A DNA stretch of 64,000 nucleotides from Eubacteriales bacterium (GTDB lineage Bacteria > Bacillota > Clostridia > Oscillospirales > CAG-382). Below, piece by piece: positions 7,160 through 15,989 of this stretch (position 1 is the first letter of the stretch; each line of letters starts with the position of its first letter). A model generated the notes under the pieces. It saw only the letters and a list, made by a program, of their open reading frames with translations. It did no database searches and was not told the origin of the DNA. The stretch is from assembly GCA_028702135.1 (NCBI GenBank), contig JAQVPJ010000001.1, forward strand, positions 1 to 64,000. Reading direction: 5' to 3'. A program made the position numbers and the translations under genes.

Positions 7160-9910
7160 ATGTCAATATTTGAAAAAGTTTTCGGAACATATAGCGAACG
7201 TCAGTTAAAAAAGATAGATATCATCGCGCAGAAGGTCGAATCGTTGAGCGAACGGTATAAATCAATGAGCGAAGAAGAACTCAAATCGACGACCGATATA
7301 TTAAAGAACCGTTTGAAAAACGGAGAAACTCTCGACGATATTCTGCCGGATGCGTTCGCTGCAGTGCGTGAGGTTTCGACGCGTGTTTCCGGAAAAACGC
7401 CTTTCTATACACAGATATTGGGCGGCATAGTGATTCATCAGGGCAGGATTGCGGAGATGAAGACGGGCGAAGGAAAAACGCTCATGGCAGCAATGCCGGC
7501 ATACCTTAACGCACTTACGGGCGAGGGTGTCCATATTGTTACCGTAAACGACTACCTTGCAAAATACCACAGTGAATTAATGGGAAACATATACCGTTTT
7601 TTGGGGCTTACGGTAGGACTGATCATACACGATCTCACCCCGGATCAGCGTAGAGCAGCATATGCTGCTGATATCACATATGGAACAAATAACGAACTGG
7701 GCTTTGACTATCTTCGTGACAATATGGTCATTTACAAAGAGCATCTCGTTCAGCGCGGGCACGCTTTCGCAATAGTTGACGAGGTAGACAGCATACTTAT
7801 AGACGAAGCGAGAACTCCCCTTATCATTTCCGGACAGGGCGAGGAGAGCAGCGATATGTACCGCAGAGCGGATAGTTTTGTTCGCAAGCTTAAATGTTAT
7901 CGCATAAAGGAATTCGATGCGAAAAAATCGGATGAGGATATTGTCGAGGATTATATTGTTGACGAAAAGGCAAAAAGCGCGGTTCTGACTGCAAACGGCA
8001 TCAAAAAAGCGGAGGCTCATTTCAGTGTTACAAATATAGGCGACACGGAGAACATTGAGCTTATGCACTATATTAACAATGCTCTTAGAGCAAGAGGCAT
8101 AATGCAGCTTGATGTCGATTATGTCGTAAAAGACGGAAAGGTTATTATTGTAGACGCTTTTACCGGCAGAATTATGCCGGGCAGACGCTATTCCAACGGT
8201 CTGCATCAGTCGATTGAGGCAAAAGAGGGTGTCGAGGTCGAAAAGGAAAACAAAACCCAAGCGACAATAACCTTCCAGAACTATTTTCGCATGTACAGGA
8301 AGCTCTCTGGTATGACAGGTACCGCCCTTACCGAGGAACCTGAGTTCCGCGAGATTTATTCGCTTGATGTCGTAGAGATTCCTACCAACAAGCCGATGAT
8401 ACGCCGGGATAACAATGATCTTGTATACCGCAACCTTGAGGGCAAATACCGTGCGATTGTAAACCAGATAAAAGATTGCCATGCAAAAGGGCAGCCGGTT
8501 CTAGTGGGAACCATATCAATAGAAAAGAGTGAATTCTTATCACGTTTGCTTGATAAAGAAGGTATAAAGCATAATGTCCTGAATGCCAAGTTCCATGAAA
8601 AAGAAGCGGAGATCGTCGCCCAGGCGGGCAGACTCGGTGCAATAACGATTTCGACAAACATGGCGGGACGCGGTACTGACATTATGCTCGGCGGTAACAG
8701 TGAGTTCCTTGCAAAATCCCAGATGCGCAAGGAAGGCTTTGACGACTATTTGATTTATGAATCCACCAATTTCGGCATTTCTGATGACGAGCAGATAATG
8801 AACGCACGAAAACGTTTTAAAGAGCTTGAAGCGAGTTATACCGAGGAGATAAAAAAGGAAGCTGATCTTGTAAAAAAGGCAGGAGGCTTGTTTATACTCG
8901 GTACGGAGCGTCATGAGAGCAGACGCATAGACAACCAGCTCCGCGGACGTGCCGGCAGACAGGGCGACCCCGGAGAGAGCAGATTCTTTATTTCCATGCA
9001 GGACGATCTTATGAGGCTGTTCGGCTCGGACCGTATACTCGGAATCGTCGACGCTCTGAAGATGCCTGAGGATCAACCCATTGATGCAAAAATGCTCTCC
9101 AACTCTATTGAGGGAGCGCAAAAACGCATTGAGGGTCAGAATTTTGAACGCAGGAAAAACGTTTTACAGTATGACGATGTAATGAACAAGCAGCGTGAGC
9201 TTATCTACAAGCAGCGCAGAGAGGTGCTTGACGGAGTAAACCTCAAGGAAACCATATGGAAGATGGTCTCCGATTATATAAACAGCGTTGTTTTTGCATA
9301 TACTGAGGGCGACGTGCCCGACGAGTGGAATTTCGGGAGTATAAGAAACGAGCTTAACGGCATTGTTTGCAGCAAGGAAGATTTTCACTATACCCAGGAG
9401 GAGCTGGGCTCTCTTAACCGGGAAGATATAATAGATGAGCTGATCGAAAGAGCGGAGAAAAAATATGCCGCTCAGGAGGAGCTGTTCACACCGGAGATTT
9501 TCAGAGAGGTGGAACGAGCGGTACTGTTAAGAACCGTGGACAGAAAATGGGTAGATCATATTGATGCGATGGAAGACCTTCAGGGCAGTGTCGGATTGAA
9601 CGCCTACGCTCAGCGCAACCCCTTCGTCGAATATAAAATTCTGGGCGGTTCTATGTTTGATGATATGATAGCCTCGATCAGGGAGGATACCGTAAGAATG
9701 CTTCTTACCGTAATTCCGAGAAAAAAGATACAGCGTGAGCAGGTCCTTACAGGCAACGCCTCGCTTAAGTCGGAAGGCGGAAAAAGCGTAAAACCCACGC
9801 CTCAGCGCAAAACTGTAAAAACAGGTCCGAACGAACCCTGCCCCTGCGGGAGCGGCAGAAAATACAAAAAGTGCTGCGGTTCTGTAGGTACTGCTGATAA
9901 TAAAAACTAA
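7160..9910 (+). CDS. secA: Preprotein translocase ATPase SecA
   Basis: SecA is the ATP-driven motor that pushes unfolded secretory proteins through SecYEG. The 916-aa sequence has Walker A in MKTGEGKT, the DEVDSILIDEARTPL motor motif, the preprotein-crosslinking domain, motor II with TNMAGRGTDI, the DNQLRGRAGRQGD motif and helical scaffold/wing domains. The C-terminus ends in the zinc-binding SEC-C motif PNEPCPCGSGRKYKKCCG, known to contact SecB or ribosomes. An AAGGAG ribosome-binding site is 8 bases ahead of the ATG. It is divergent from trmL and is followed closely by two membrane protein genes that may be read through from it. Confidence 0.98.
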   Translation: MSIFEKVFGTYSERQLKKIDIIAQKVESLSERYKSMSEEELKSTTDILKNRLKNGETLDDILPDAFAAVREVSTRVSGKTPFYTQILGGIVIHQGRIAEMKTGEGKTLMAAMPAYLNALTGEGVHIVTVNDYLAKYHSELMGNIYRFLGLTVGLIIHDLTPDQRRAAYAADITYGTNNELGFDYLRDNMVIYKEHLVQRGHAFAIVDEVDSILIDEARTPLIISGQGEESSDMYRRADSFVRKLKCYRIKEFDAKKSDEDIVEDYIVDEKAKSAVLTANGIKKAEAHFSVTNIGDTENIELMHYINNALRARGIMQLDVDYVVKDGKVIIVDAFTGRIMPGRRYSNGLHQSIEAKEGVEVEKENKTQATITFQNYFRMYRKLSGMTGTALTEEPEFREIYSLDVVEIPTNKPMIRRDNNDLVYRNLEGKYRAIVNQIKDCHAKGQPVLVGTISIEKSEFLSRLLDKEGIKHNVLNAKFHEKEAEIVAQAGRLGAITISTNMAGRGTDIMLGGNSEFLAKSQMRKEGFDDYLIYESTNFGISDDEQIMNARKRFKELEASYTEEIKKEADLVKKAGGLFILGTERHESRRIDNQLRGRAGRQGDPGESRFFISMQDDLMRLFGSDRILGIVDALKMPEDQPIDAKMLSNSIEGAQKRIEGQNFERRKNVLQYDDVMNKQRELIYKQRREVLDGVNLKETIWKMVSDYINSVVFAYTEGDVPDEWNFGSIRNELNGIVCSKEDFHYTQEELGSLNREDIIDELIERAEKKYAAQEELFTPEIFREVERAVLLRTVDRKWVDHIDAMEDLQGSVGLNAYAQRNPFVEYKILGGSMFDDMIASIREDTVRMLLTVIPRKKIQREQVLTGNASLKSEGGKSVKPTPQRKTVKTGPNEPCPCGSGRKYKKCCGSVGTADNKN

Positions 9911-9936
9911 AAAATTAACTAATACTATAAGAGAGG

Positions 9937-10542
9937 GTGCAGGTATTGGGCTTCGGATTGGCGACGCTGGGCTATGGTTTTATGCTCACTTATAATGCTG
10001 GAGGCGGTATTTTTGCGGGGATTCTTCTCGCATACGGATTTTTTCTCGCCTCAAGGCTCAACAAGCATTTTATGAAAGCCTCAGTTTCTGCGCTCTTTCT
10101 AATTCCGCACTCGGTTTTGCTGCTGCTCTTTACATTTCGTGTGTTGAACGAGAAAGATATTCTGTTGTTAAGCTCTATAAGCAGAACGGTGTTTTATTGC
10201 GCTTGGTTAATCACCTCTTATTATTATCTTATGGCGGTAAGGGATATTGCTATCGAAAACAGCGCTATAAAACTAAAAAACAAGGCTATAAACAGGCTGA
10301 GTTTTACTACTATATTTCTTTTCGTCGCTGTTCTGATGTCTATATTCAACGATTTCGTCCCCTCGGCAATGCTTAGCATATGGATAATAATGCAGTATAT
10401 TGTCGTAATTGTAAATACGCTGTTTTTACACAGCTGCTTTATTTTAATAACGACTGAAGCGCTGGACAAAAAGGAGAGGCAGTATTTTGCCGACGAGGAA
10501 AAAAAGCAGCGGGAGAAAAGGAAAAAAAGAGACGGGGATTAA
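9937..10542 (+). CDS. Unknown polytopic membrane protein
   Basis: I do not recognise this 201-aa protein. It has about five or six hydrophobic segments from the N-terminus to residue 170, then a strongly charged C-terminal tail (EEKKQREKRKKRDGD) likely in the cytoplasm. The frame opens at GTG 9937, but GAGAGG touches that codon; the in-frame TTG at 9946 lies 9 bases after GAGAGG and is the better start by spacing. It begins about 26 bases after secA and is followed 21 bases later by another membrane protein, suggesting cotranscription. No transport or enzyme motif is visible. Confidence 0.7.
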   Translation: MQVLGFGLATLGYGFMLTYNAGGGIFAGILLAYGFFLASRLNKHFMKASVSALFLIPHSVLLLLFTFRVLNEKDILLLSSISRTVFYCAWLITSYYYLMAVRDIAIENSAIKLKNKAINRLSFTTIFLFVAVLMSIFNDFVPSAMLSIWIIMQYIVVIVNTLFLHSCFILITTEALDKKERQYFADEEKKQREKRKKRDGD

Positions 10543-10563
10543 GACGGAGGAAGGGAGAGCTAA

Positions 10564-11838
10564 ATGACCGAAAAGCTGTTTTTTAAACGCAGTTTTTATT
10601 TTATTGTAACGGGTATGTTCTTTTTAATAAACCCTCTTATCAATATATTAGATGCACTTCCGGACGGCTTCGGTTATCTGCTTTTGTTTTTCGGTTTGAC
10701 GGAGTTGGGACTGATAGACGGAAAGATGGAATCGGCACGCAGGAAGCTGACATATCTGATGATGATAAGCGCACTGAAGCATATCCTTATGTTCCCCGTT
10801 ATGTCAAGCAGTATAAGCAGTGACAAGCTCCTCGCAACCTTCAGCTTTGCTTTGATGGAACTCCCCCTGCTGATATTTTTCTGCATTGATTTCTTCGATG
10901 GCTTTTCCTACCTTGCGGAGTGTAACGACGGAGACTCTGTAACACAGCTAATATCTAATGCAAAGTTCATGTCTATGCTGTTTTTTTCGGTAAAAATAGT
11001 ATTGTCAATCGTTCCTGAGCTGTTTTCGTTTGCAGAAACAAGGATGACAATAGATATCAGTGATTATGAATTTTACCGGCGGCTTTTATCTACAAAACCA
11101 TATGCTGTTGCGTTTACAATGCTTGTTGTCATGATTTTGGGTATATTCTGGTATGTCGGTATAGTGAAACTCATGAATTCGATAAAAAAAGACCTTCCTT
11201 TTGTGCAAAAGATGCAGGATGTCTACAGTTCCGTTTTTTTGGCTTTTCCGGAAAAGCAATCGTTCAGGACAATTAAAAACGGTCTTTTCACTGCATTATT
11301 TGGTTGTATCTTCTTTTTCGATACTGCAGTCGACGGCGTGCGTATTCTGCCTAACGCATTTGCGGTGTTGATTATCTGGATTTCGGCGACTATACTAAAA
11401 AAGAACAGTCCGTTTGATAAAACGCAAAAAGTTGCGCCTTTTGCATTTGCCGCTCAGATATTTACAGAGTTTTACAGGTATTTCTATGTAGATACGCAAG
11501 CTGTTTTTTTGTCACAGCTCGACACCATGAACGTAACAATAAATGCGCTTGTGGTTGTAATAAACGCTTGCTTGACAATACTATTCCTGAGCGTTTTTTT
11601 AATCGAACTCCGGAACATGTATGAGGTTACGACAACGCTTGAGGCCCCCTCTTTTGACTTTACAAGGATTGTGTTCTTAGCGGCAATGGTCGTACACTCG
11701 CTTCAGATTATTCTTCCCTCCATTCACGAGGAGACGAGTGCTTTATATATGATTCTCACCGCTGTATGGATCGCTTTATGCGGGAAGTGCTTTACTAATA
11801 TGATAGACGACTACAAAAAAACGGTCAGGCTCCTATAA
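10564..11838 (+). CDS. Unknown polytopic membrane protein
   Basis: A 424-aa protein of unknown function with about ten hydrophobic segments spread over its length and short charged loops. It opens with FFKRSFYFIVTGMFFLINPL. No motif of a known transporter, kinase or protease was found. A GGAAGGGAGAG ribosome-binding site precedes the ATG. It sits between the preceding 201-aa membrane protein and asnB with gaps of 21 and 35 bases, so the three probably share a transcript ending at the terminator after asnB. The paired arrangement with the preceding gene suggests the two membrane proteins act together; that is inference only. Confidence 0.7.
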   Translation: MTEKLFFKRSFYFIVTGMFFLINPLINILDALPDGFGYLLLFFGLTELGLIDGKMESARRKLTYLMMISALKHILMFPVMSSSISSDKLLATFSFALMELPLLIFFCIDFFDGFSYLAECNDGDSVTQLISNAKFMSMLFFSVKIVLSIVPELFSFAETRMTIDISDYEFYRRLLSTKPYAVAFTMLVVMILGIFWYVGIVKLMNSIKKDLPFVQKMQDVYSSVFLAFPEKQSFRTIKNGLFTALFGCIFFFDTAVDGVRILPNAFAVLIIWISATILKKNSPFDKTQKVAPFAFAAQIFTEFYRYFYVDTQAVFLSQLDTMNVTINALVVVINACLTILFLSVFLIELRNMYEVTTTLEAPSFDFTRIVFLAAMVVHSLQIILPSIHEETSALYMILTAVWIALCGKCFTNMIDDYKKTVRLL

Positions 11839-11873
11839 AAATAAACCGAAAGGCAAAGGGTTGTAAAAAACAC

Positions 11874-13769
11874 ATGTGCGGTTTTGCAGGATATTACAAA
11901 AAAGCCGGTATTACAGACGAGAATAAGCTAAGCGCGAGAGAAATGTCGTATTCGATACGCCACAGGGGGCCGGATTTAGACAGAGTTTATGAATGCGAAA
12001 AGCTTATTTTCGCTTTCCGAAGACTCTCTATTATAGATCTGGAGGGAGGCGGTCAGCCGTTTATAAGCGATGACGGACGCTTTATCTGCGTATATAACGG
12101 AGAGATCTATAACTATCTTGAACTCAAATCGGAGCTTGAGAAAAAAGGGCACTGCTTTAAAACGAACTCCGAAGTAGAGGTTATGGTAACCCTCTACTCC
12201 CTTTACGGTGCAGGCTTTATCAGCAGGCTGCGCGGTATGTTCGCCTTTGTAATTTACGATAAGGAAAACGATTTCCTTATGGCAGGTCGCGATCCCTTTG
12301 GAATAAAACCGTTATATTATCGCAAAGACTCAGACGGAATCGTCTTTTGCAGCGAGATGAAGGGTTATTTTTTTGATAAGAATTATAAGGGTTTCGATGT
12401 TGACAAAGCTCTTTTACAACACTATCTGACCTTTCAATATGTCAGCGAGCCTGACACAATAAGCGGCGACATTTTCATCCTGCCAAAGGGAAGCTATATG
12501 CTCTATGACGGGAAGAAAGACGGAAAAACTGATATACTTACTTATTACAAGCCCGTTTTTTCTCAGAATAAAACCTCAACCTATTTACAGAAAAAAGCGA
12601 ATCTCCGCAAGGCAGTCGAAAGCTCGGTTGAATACCATATGCTCGCAGATGTACCTGTAGGCTCGTTTTTATCAAGTGGTGTAGACAGTGCGATTATAAC
12701 GGCAATCGCCTCAAAAATCTCACCAGGTATAAAGGCGTTTACAATCGGATTCGATGTAAAGGGTTACTCCGAATTAGAGGATGCAGCGGCAATTTCATCG
12801 CATCTTGATATAGACCACATAAAGCTCCAATGTACATTAAAGGATTTTACGGATAATTACGAGAGAGTTATTTATCATCTCGATTCACCGATGGCGGATC
12901 CCTCCGTAGTAGCGATTTACCTTATAAGCCGCGAGGCGGCAAAGCATGTAAAGGTAATACTATCCGGCGAGGGCAGCGACGAGCTTTTCGGCGGTTACAG
13001 ACAATACGCCTCTGCAATACCCGCCGCAAAAATTTATTCGCTTCCGTCGTTTATAAAGTCTTTTTTAATGATACTCGCAAGACTTCTCCCTGAGCATGTC
13101 AAGGGAAAGGGCCTGATAACACGCGGTTGTGTTCCCATAGAACAGCGCTTTGTAGGTAACGCCTTTGTTTTCTCAGAGAATGAGAAAAGAGGGATTCTAC
13201 GTACCTATGACAGCAACGTTCACTTTACGCAGCGCACAAAGGATATTTATACGCAGGTCGGGGATTACACGATGATACAGAAAATGCAGCACTGCGACCT
13301 TAATACATGGCTTCCAAGCGATATTCTGGTAAAGGGTGACCGGCTTTCAATGGCACATTCGCTGGAAGCAAGAGTGCCGTATCTGGATAAAGAGGTTTTT
13401 AAAGCGGCAAGAGAGCTTTGTGACAGCGATAAGATTTCAAAAGACACCACCAAATATATTCTGAGAGACGCTTTCGCTGATATTCTGAACAAAGAAACCG
13501 TTATGCGCCCGAAGCTCGGTTACCCGGTCCCGGTACGTACTTGGCTAAAGGACGAGCTGTATGATTGGGCGGCAGAAATAATAAAAGAGAGTACTGCGGA
13601 TGAATACATCGACAGCGGTGAGGCTCTGAAGCTTTTAGAACGGCACCGAAACGGTAAATATGATTACTATAAGCATATCTGGGTAATCCTTACCTTCATT
13701 ACATGGTACAAGCTATATGTGACAGATGCGAAAACGACAAAAAACCGTATACTCAACGGCGAATTATAA
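11874..13769 (+). CDS. asnB: Asparagine synthase (glutamine-hydrolyzing) AsnB
   Basis: AsnB makes asparagine from aspartate, ATP and glutamine. The 631-aa sequence starts MCGFAGYY, so Cys2 is available as the glutaminase nucleophile after methionine removal. The N-terminal class II amidotransferase domain (RHRGPD, YNGEIYNY, GRDPFGIKPLYY) is followed by the synthetase domain with a PP-loop SSGVDSA and the LSGEGSDELFGGY motif. The related GNAT- and lasso-peptide-associated members of this family are less likely because length and motifs match the housekeeping enzyme. An AAAGGG site lies about 13 bases ahead of the ATG, and a strong terminator follows. Confidence 0.95.
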   Translation: MCGFAGYYKKAGITDENKLSAREMSYSIRHRGPDLDRVYECEKLIFAFRRLSIIDLEGGGQPFISDDGRFICVYNGEIYNYLELKSELEKKGHCFKTNSEVEVMVTLYSLYGAGFISRLRGMFAFVIYDKENDFLMAGRDPFGIKPLYYRKDSDGIVFCSEMKGYFFDKNYKGFDVDKALLQHYLTFQYVSEPDTISGDIFILPKGSYMLYDGKKDGKTDILTYYKPVFSQNKTSTYLQKKANLRKAVESSVEYHMLADVPVGSFLSSGVDSAIITAIASKISPGIKAFTIGFDVKGYSELEDAAAISSHLDIDHIKLQCTLKDFTDNYERVIYHLDSPMADPSVVAIYLISREAAKHVKVILSGEGSDELFGGYRQYASAIPAAKIYSLPSFIKSFLMILARLLPEHVKGKGLITRGCVPIEQRFVGNAFVFSENEKRGILRTYDSNVHFTQRTKDIYTQVGDYTMIQKMQHCDLNTWLPSDILVKGDRLSMAHSLEARVPYLDKEVFKAARELCDSDKISKDTTKYILRDAFADILNKETVMRPKLGYPVPVRTWLKDELYDWAAEIIKESTADEYIDSGEALKLLERHRNGKYDYYKHIWVILTFITWYKLYVTDAKTTKNRILNGEL

Positions 13770-13798
13770 AGAATAGAAGAACAGAATAAAACTTATAG

Positions 13799-13836
13799 AA
13801 CAGCTTCGGCATAAAAACCCGAAGCTGTTGTTTTTT
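13799..13836 (+). terminator. Rho-independent terminator after asnB
   Basis: AACAGCTTCGG pairs perfectly with CCGAAGCTGTT around a 9-base loop and is followed by a T-run. It separates the secA-asnB region from the spoIIA operon. Confidence 0.92.
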
Positions 13837-13950
13837 CGCCTTTTTTAGTTTTTATTCACCTACACACTTTGACAAAGAATTCGTACCACATAACGCATAA
13901 TAATGATATATCCTATAATAAAGATAATTAAAAAGTGAGGAAAATCAAGC

Positions 13951-14262
13951 ATGAATTACACATACAAGATAAATGATGACATCCTTGTAGTAAAGCTATT
14001 AGGAGAAATAGATCATCATAACGCAAAGACAGCGCGAGAGGGCATTGACGGTCTGATAGAGAGCAAAGCTCCCAAGCGACTGTATCTCGATCTGTCTGCC
14101 ATAACATTTTGTGATTCCTCCGGTCTCGGACTGGTTATGGGAAGGATGAAAAAGGCATCCCAGTACGGAGCTACGCTGATAATACAAAACCCCTCTTGCG
14201 CAGTCAGCAGGATTCTGAATATCGCCGGAATGGACAAGCTTGTAAAAATAGAAAGGAACTGA
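13951..14262 (+). CDS. spoIIAA: Anti-sigma F factor antagonist SpoIIAA
   Basis: A 103-aa single-STAS-domain protein. In its unphosphorylated form SpoIIAA binds SpoIIAB and frees sigma F in the forespore. The conserved phospho-acceptor region reads LDLSAITFCDSSGLGL, with the serine of DSSG the residue phosphorylated by SpoIIAB. It is first in the spoIIA operon, and its stop overlaps the spoIIAB start by one base. A GTGAGGAAA ribosome-binding site precedes the ATG. The upstream gap holds a TTGACA and a TATAAT that are not correctly spaced with each other, and I could not identify a convincing sigma H promoter. Confidence 0.95.
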   Translation: MNYTYKINDDILVVKLLGEIDHHNAKTAREGIDGLIESKAPKRLYLDLSAITFCDSSGLGLVMGRMKKASQYGATLIIQNPSCAVSRILNIAGMDKLVKIERN

Positions 14263-14726
14263 TGAAGATGAAAGACAACAATAAAGCAAAACCGATAAAC
14301 AGCATAAAATGCGTGTTCCCCATTAAAAGCGTAAACGAAGGTCTGTCAAGAATGATCGTCGCCGCTTTTATTTCACAGCTTGATCCCACCGTAAGTGAGC
14401 TTGCGGATATGAAAACCGTAATCTCCGAAGCCGTAACAAACTGTATTGTTCACGCTTACAGGGATGTTACGGATAAAACGAGTGCCTTTATTTACATAAG
14501 CGGGGAATATTACACAGACGGCAGGGTGATTATTAGGATAAAAGACAAGGGTGTTGGTATCGAAAACATTAAACAAGCCAGAGAGCCGCTGTTCACCACC
14601 GACTGCGAAAATGAACGCAGCGGTATGGGCTTTACAATAATGGAGAATTTTACAGATAAGCTGAGGGTTTATTCAAAAAAGGGCAGAGGGACCACAGTCG
14701 TACTCGAAAAAAGGATCGGATTATAA
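14262..14726 (+). CDS. spoIIAB: Anti-sigma F factor / serine kinase SpoIIAB
   Basis: SpoIIAB holds sigma F inactive and phosphorylates SpoIIAA. The 154-aa protein has the GHKL ATPase fold: N box SEAVTNCIVHAY, G1 box DKGVGI, G2 box RSGMGF. I chose the ATG at 14262, which overlaps the spoIIAA stop (TGATG) and has AAAGGAA just upstream; the longer frame in the track (14196) lies inside spoIIAA and adds residues unlike the family. Confidence 0.95.
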   Translation: MKMKDNNKAKPINSIKCVFPIKSVNEGLSRMIVAAFISQLDPTVSELADMKTVISEAVTNCIVHAYRDVTDKTSAFIYISGEYYTDGRVIIRIKDKGVGIENIKQAREPLFTTDCENERSGMGFTIMENFTDKLRVYSKKGRGTTVVLEKRIGL

Positions 14727-14777
14727 ACTGATCAAAAGAACTGATAAGACGTCAAAATCCGAAAGGAATGAGAACCG

Positions 14778-15479
14778 ATGACGCCCGAAGAGACTCTGCT
14801 CCTGATAGAAAAAGCAAAAAACGGTGACGCTGCTGCTCTTGAGGTGCTTGTCAACAGCAATATGGGGCTTGTAAAATCTATTGCTATGCGATTTCACGAC
14901 AGGGGTGTTGAATTCGAGGATCTCTGTCAGATAGGTACAATAGGTATGATAAAAGCGATCAGAAACTTCGACGCCTCACACGGGACTATGTTTTCTACCT
15001 ATGCGGTGCCTTTAATCATGGGTGAGATAAGAAAATACCTTCGGGACGACGGCATAATAAAAGTGAGCCGCGATTTAAAGCGTCGAAGTGTTTTTGTGCT
15101 GAGAGCAAAGGAGAATTTTATCTCAGAAAACGGAAGAGAACCCACAGTCAGCGAGCTTGCTGATACCTGTGGAATTACAACCTGCGATGTCGTAGAGTGT
15201 CTTGACGCTTCGATGACTGTAATGTCGTTTTCCGAGCCGGTCGGTGAAGTGATGCTTGAGGATATGCTCGGTTTTGATAACATTCCCGAACTATGCGACA
15301 ATATTGCCCTGCGGCAAGCGATTGCACGATTGCCCAAGCAGGAAAAACAGCTCGTCTACTACCGTTTTTATAAGGGTTATTCGCAAAACAAGGTCGGGGA
15401 TTTGTTCGGTATGACGCAGGTTAAGATTTCGAGAATGGAAAAAAAAATCATGGAAAAGCTAAGAGTTGCTTTAGCATAA
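14778..15479 (+). CDS. sigF: RNA polymerase sporulation sigma factor SigF
   Basis: A 233-aa sigma-70-family factor, the first forespore-specific sigma factor of sporulation. Region 2 contains FEDLCQIGTIGMIKAI and the melting segment FSTYAVPLIMGEIRKYLRDDG; region 3 and the region 4 HTH (YSQNKVGDLFGMTQVKISRM) follow. Gene order spoIIAA-spoIIAB-sigF is diagnostic. An AAAGGAATGAG site lies ahead of the ATG. A bidirectional terminator follows. Confidence 0.96.
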   Translation: MTPEETLLLIEKAKNGDAAALEVLVNSNMGLVKSIAMRFHDRGVEFEDLCQIGTIGMIKAIRNFDASHGTMFSTYAVPLIMGEIRKYLRDDGIIKVSRDLKRRSVFVLRAKENFISENGREPTVSELADTCGITTCDVVECLDASMTVMSFSEPVGEVMLEDMLGFDNIPELCDNIALRQAIARLPKQEKQLVYYRFYKGYSQNKVGDLFGMTQVKISRMEKKIMEKLRVALA

Positions 15480-15485
15480 ATAAAA

Positions 15486-15526
15486 TGCCCCTCCGTTATT
15501 CATCCGGACGGGCAGTTTGTATTTTA
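15486..15526. terminator. Bidirectional terminator between sigF and DUF2500 gene
   Basis: TGCCCCTCCG pairs with CGGACGGGCA with one mismatch and a 9-base loop. T-rich tracts follow on both strands, fitting the convergent arrangement of the spoIIA operon and the minus-strand gene. Confidence 0.85.
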
Positions 15527-15529
15527 TTG

Positions 15530-15916
15530 TCATAATATGGGCTTTACTTTTATCTCCCGTTCAAATCCCTTATATCTTGTACCTTGGAATGTAAGCCGTC
15601 CTGTATCTCCTTCGACAAGCATACCGAATTCGTCGTCAGGGACGATCAACTCAATGCGGTCACCGCTCTCGACCTGAAACGTAACATAATATGTTGTCGA
15701 CGACGTAGTGTGCCCCATATTATTGCCGCCGGAATTATGTCTATGGTAGCTTATGTCACCTCGTTTTGCGACTATTATTACAGGTACAGTCAAAACCGGT
15801 GATTTATTATTCTTATTCCATCGTGAAACGCCTCTTATCACAGTGTAGATTATTATGCCGAATATGAATATAAACACTATAACAAAAAAGAAAGGGAAAA
15901 AAGAAAAAACGTTCAT
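15530..15916 (-). CDS. DUF2500 family membrane-anchored protein
   Basis: A 128-aa protein with one N-terminal transmembrane segment (residues about 7-30, very Phe/Ile-rich) followed by a soluble beta-rich domain (YYVTFQVESGDRIELIVPDDEF, GDTGRLTFQGTRYKGFE). This pattern matches the DUF2500 family, whose function is unknown. The soluble part contains a Gly/His/Asn-rich stretch that is probably a loop. It is 73 bases downstream of rarA on the same strand and may be the last gene of the der-plsY-rarA transcript. Confidence 0.8.
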   Translation of the reverse strand: MNVFSFFPFFFVIVFIFIFGIIIYTVIRGVSRWNKNNKSPVLTVPVIIVAKRGDISYHRHNSGGNNMGHTTSSTTYYVTFQVESGDRIELIVPDDEFGMLVEGDTGRLTFQGTRYKGFEREIKVKPIL

Positions 15917-15989
15917 TTCTATGTGCTCCTTATGACGATTTATTTAATATGTTTTAAGTGTAAATTGTTGTATATGTAAACCGATGCGT

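Noticed and set aside
7577-9121. Long minus-strand ORFs opposite secA (7577-8482, 8540-9121)
   Set aside because: They lie entirely opposite secA, a gene with every expected motif, and read as low-quality shadow proteins.
13837-13950. Sigma H promoter ahead of spoIIAA
   Set aside because: An AAGAATT stretch is present, but no AGGA-type -35 box at the right distance; the sigma-A-like hexamers are also badly spaced.
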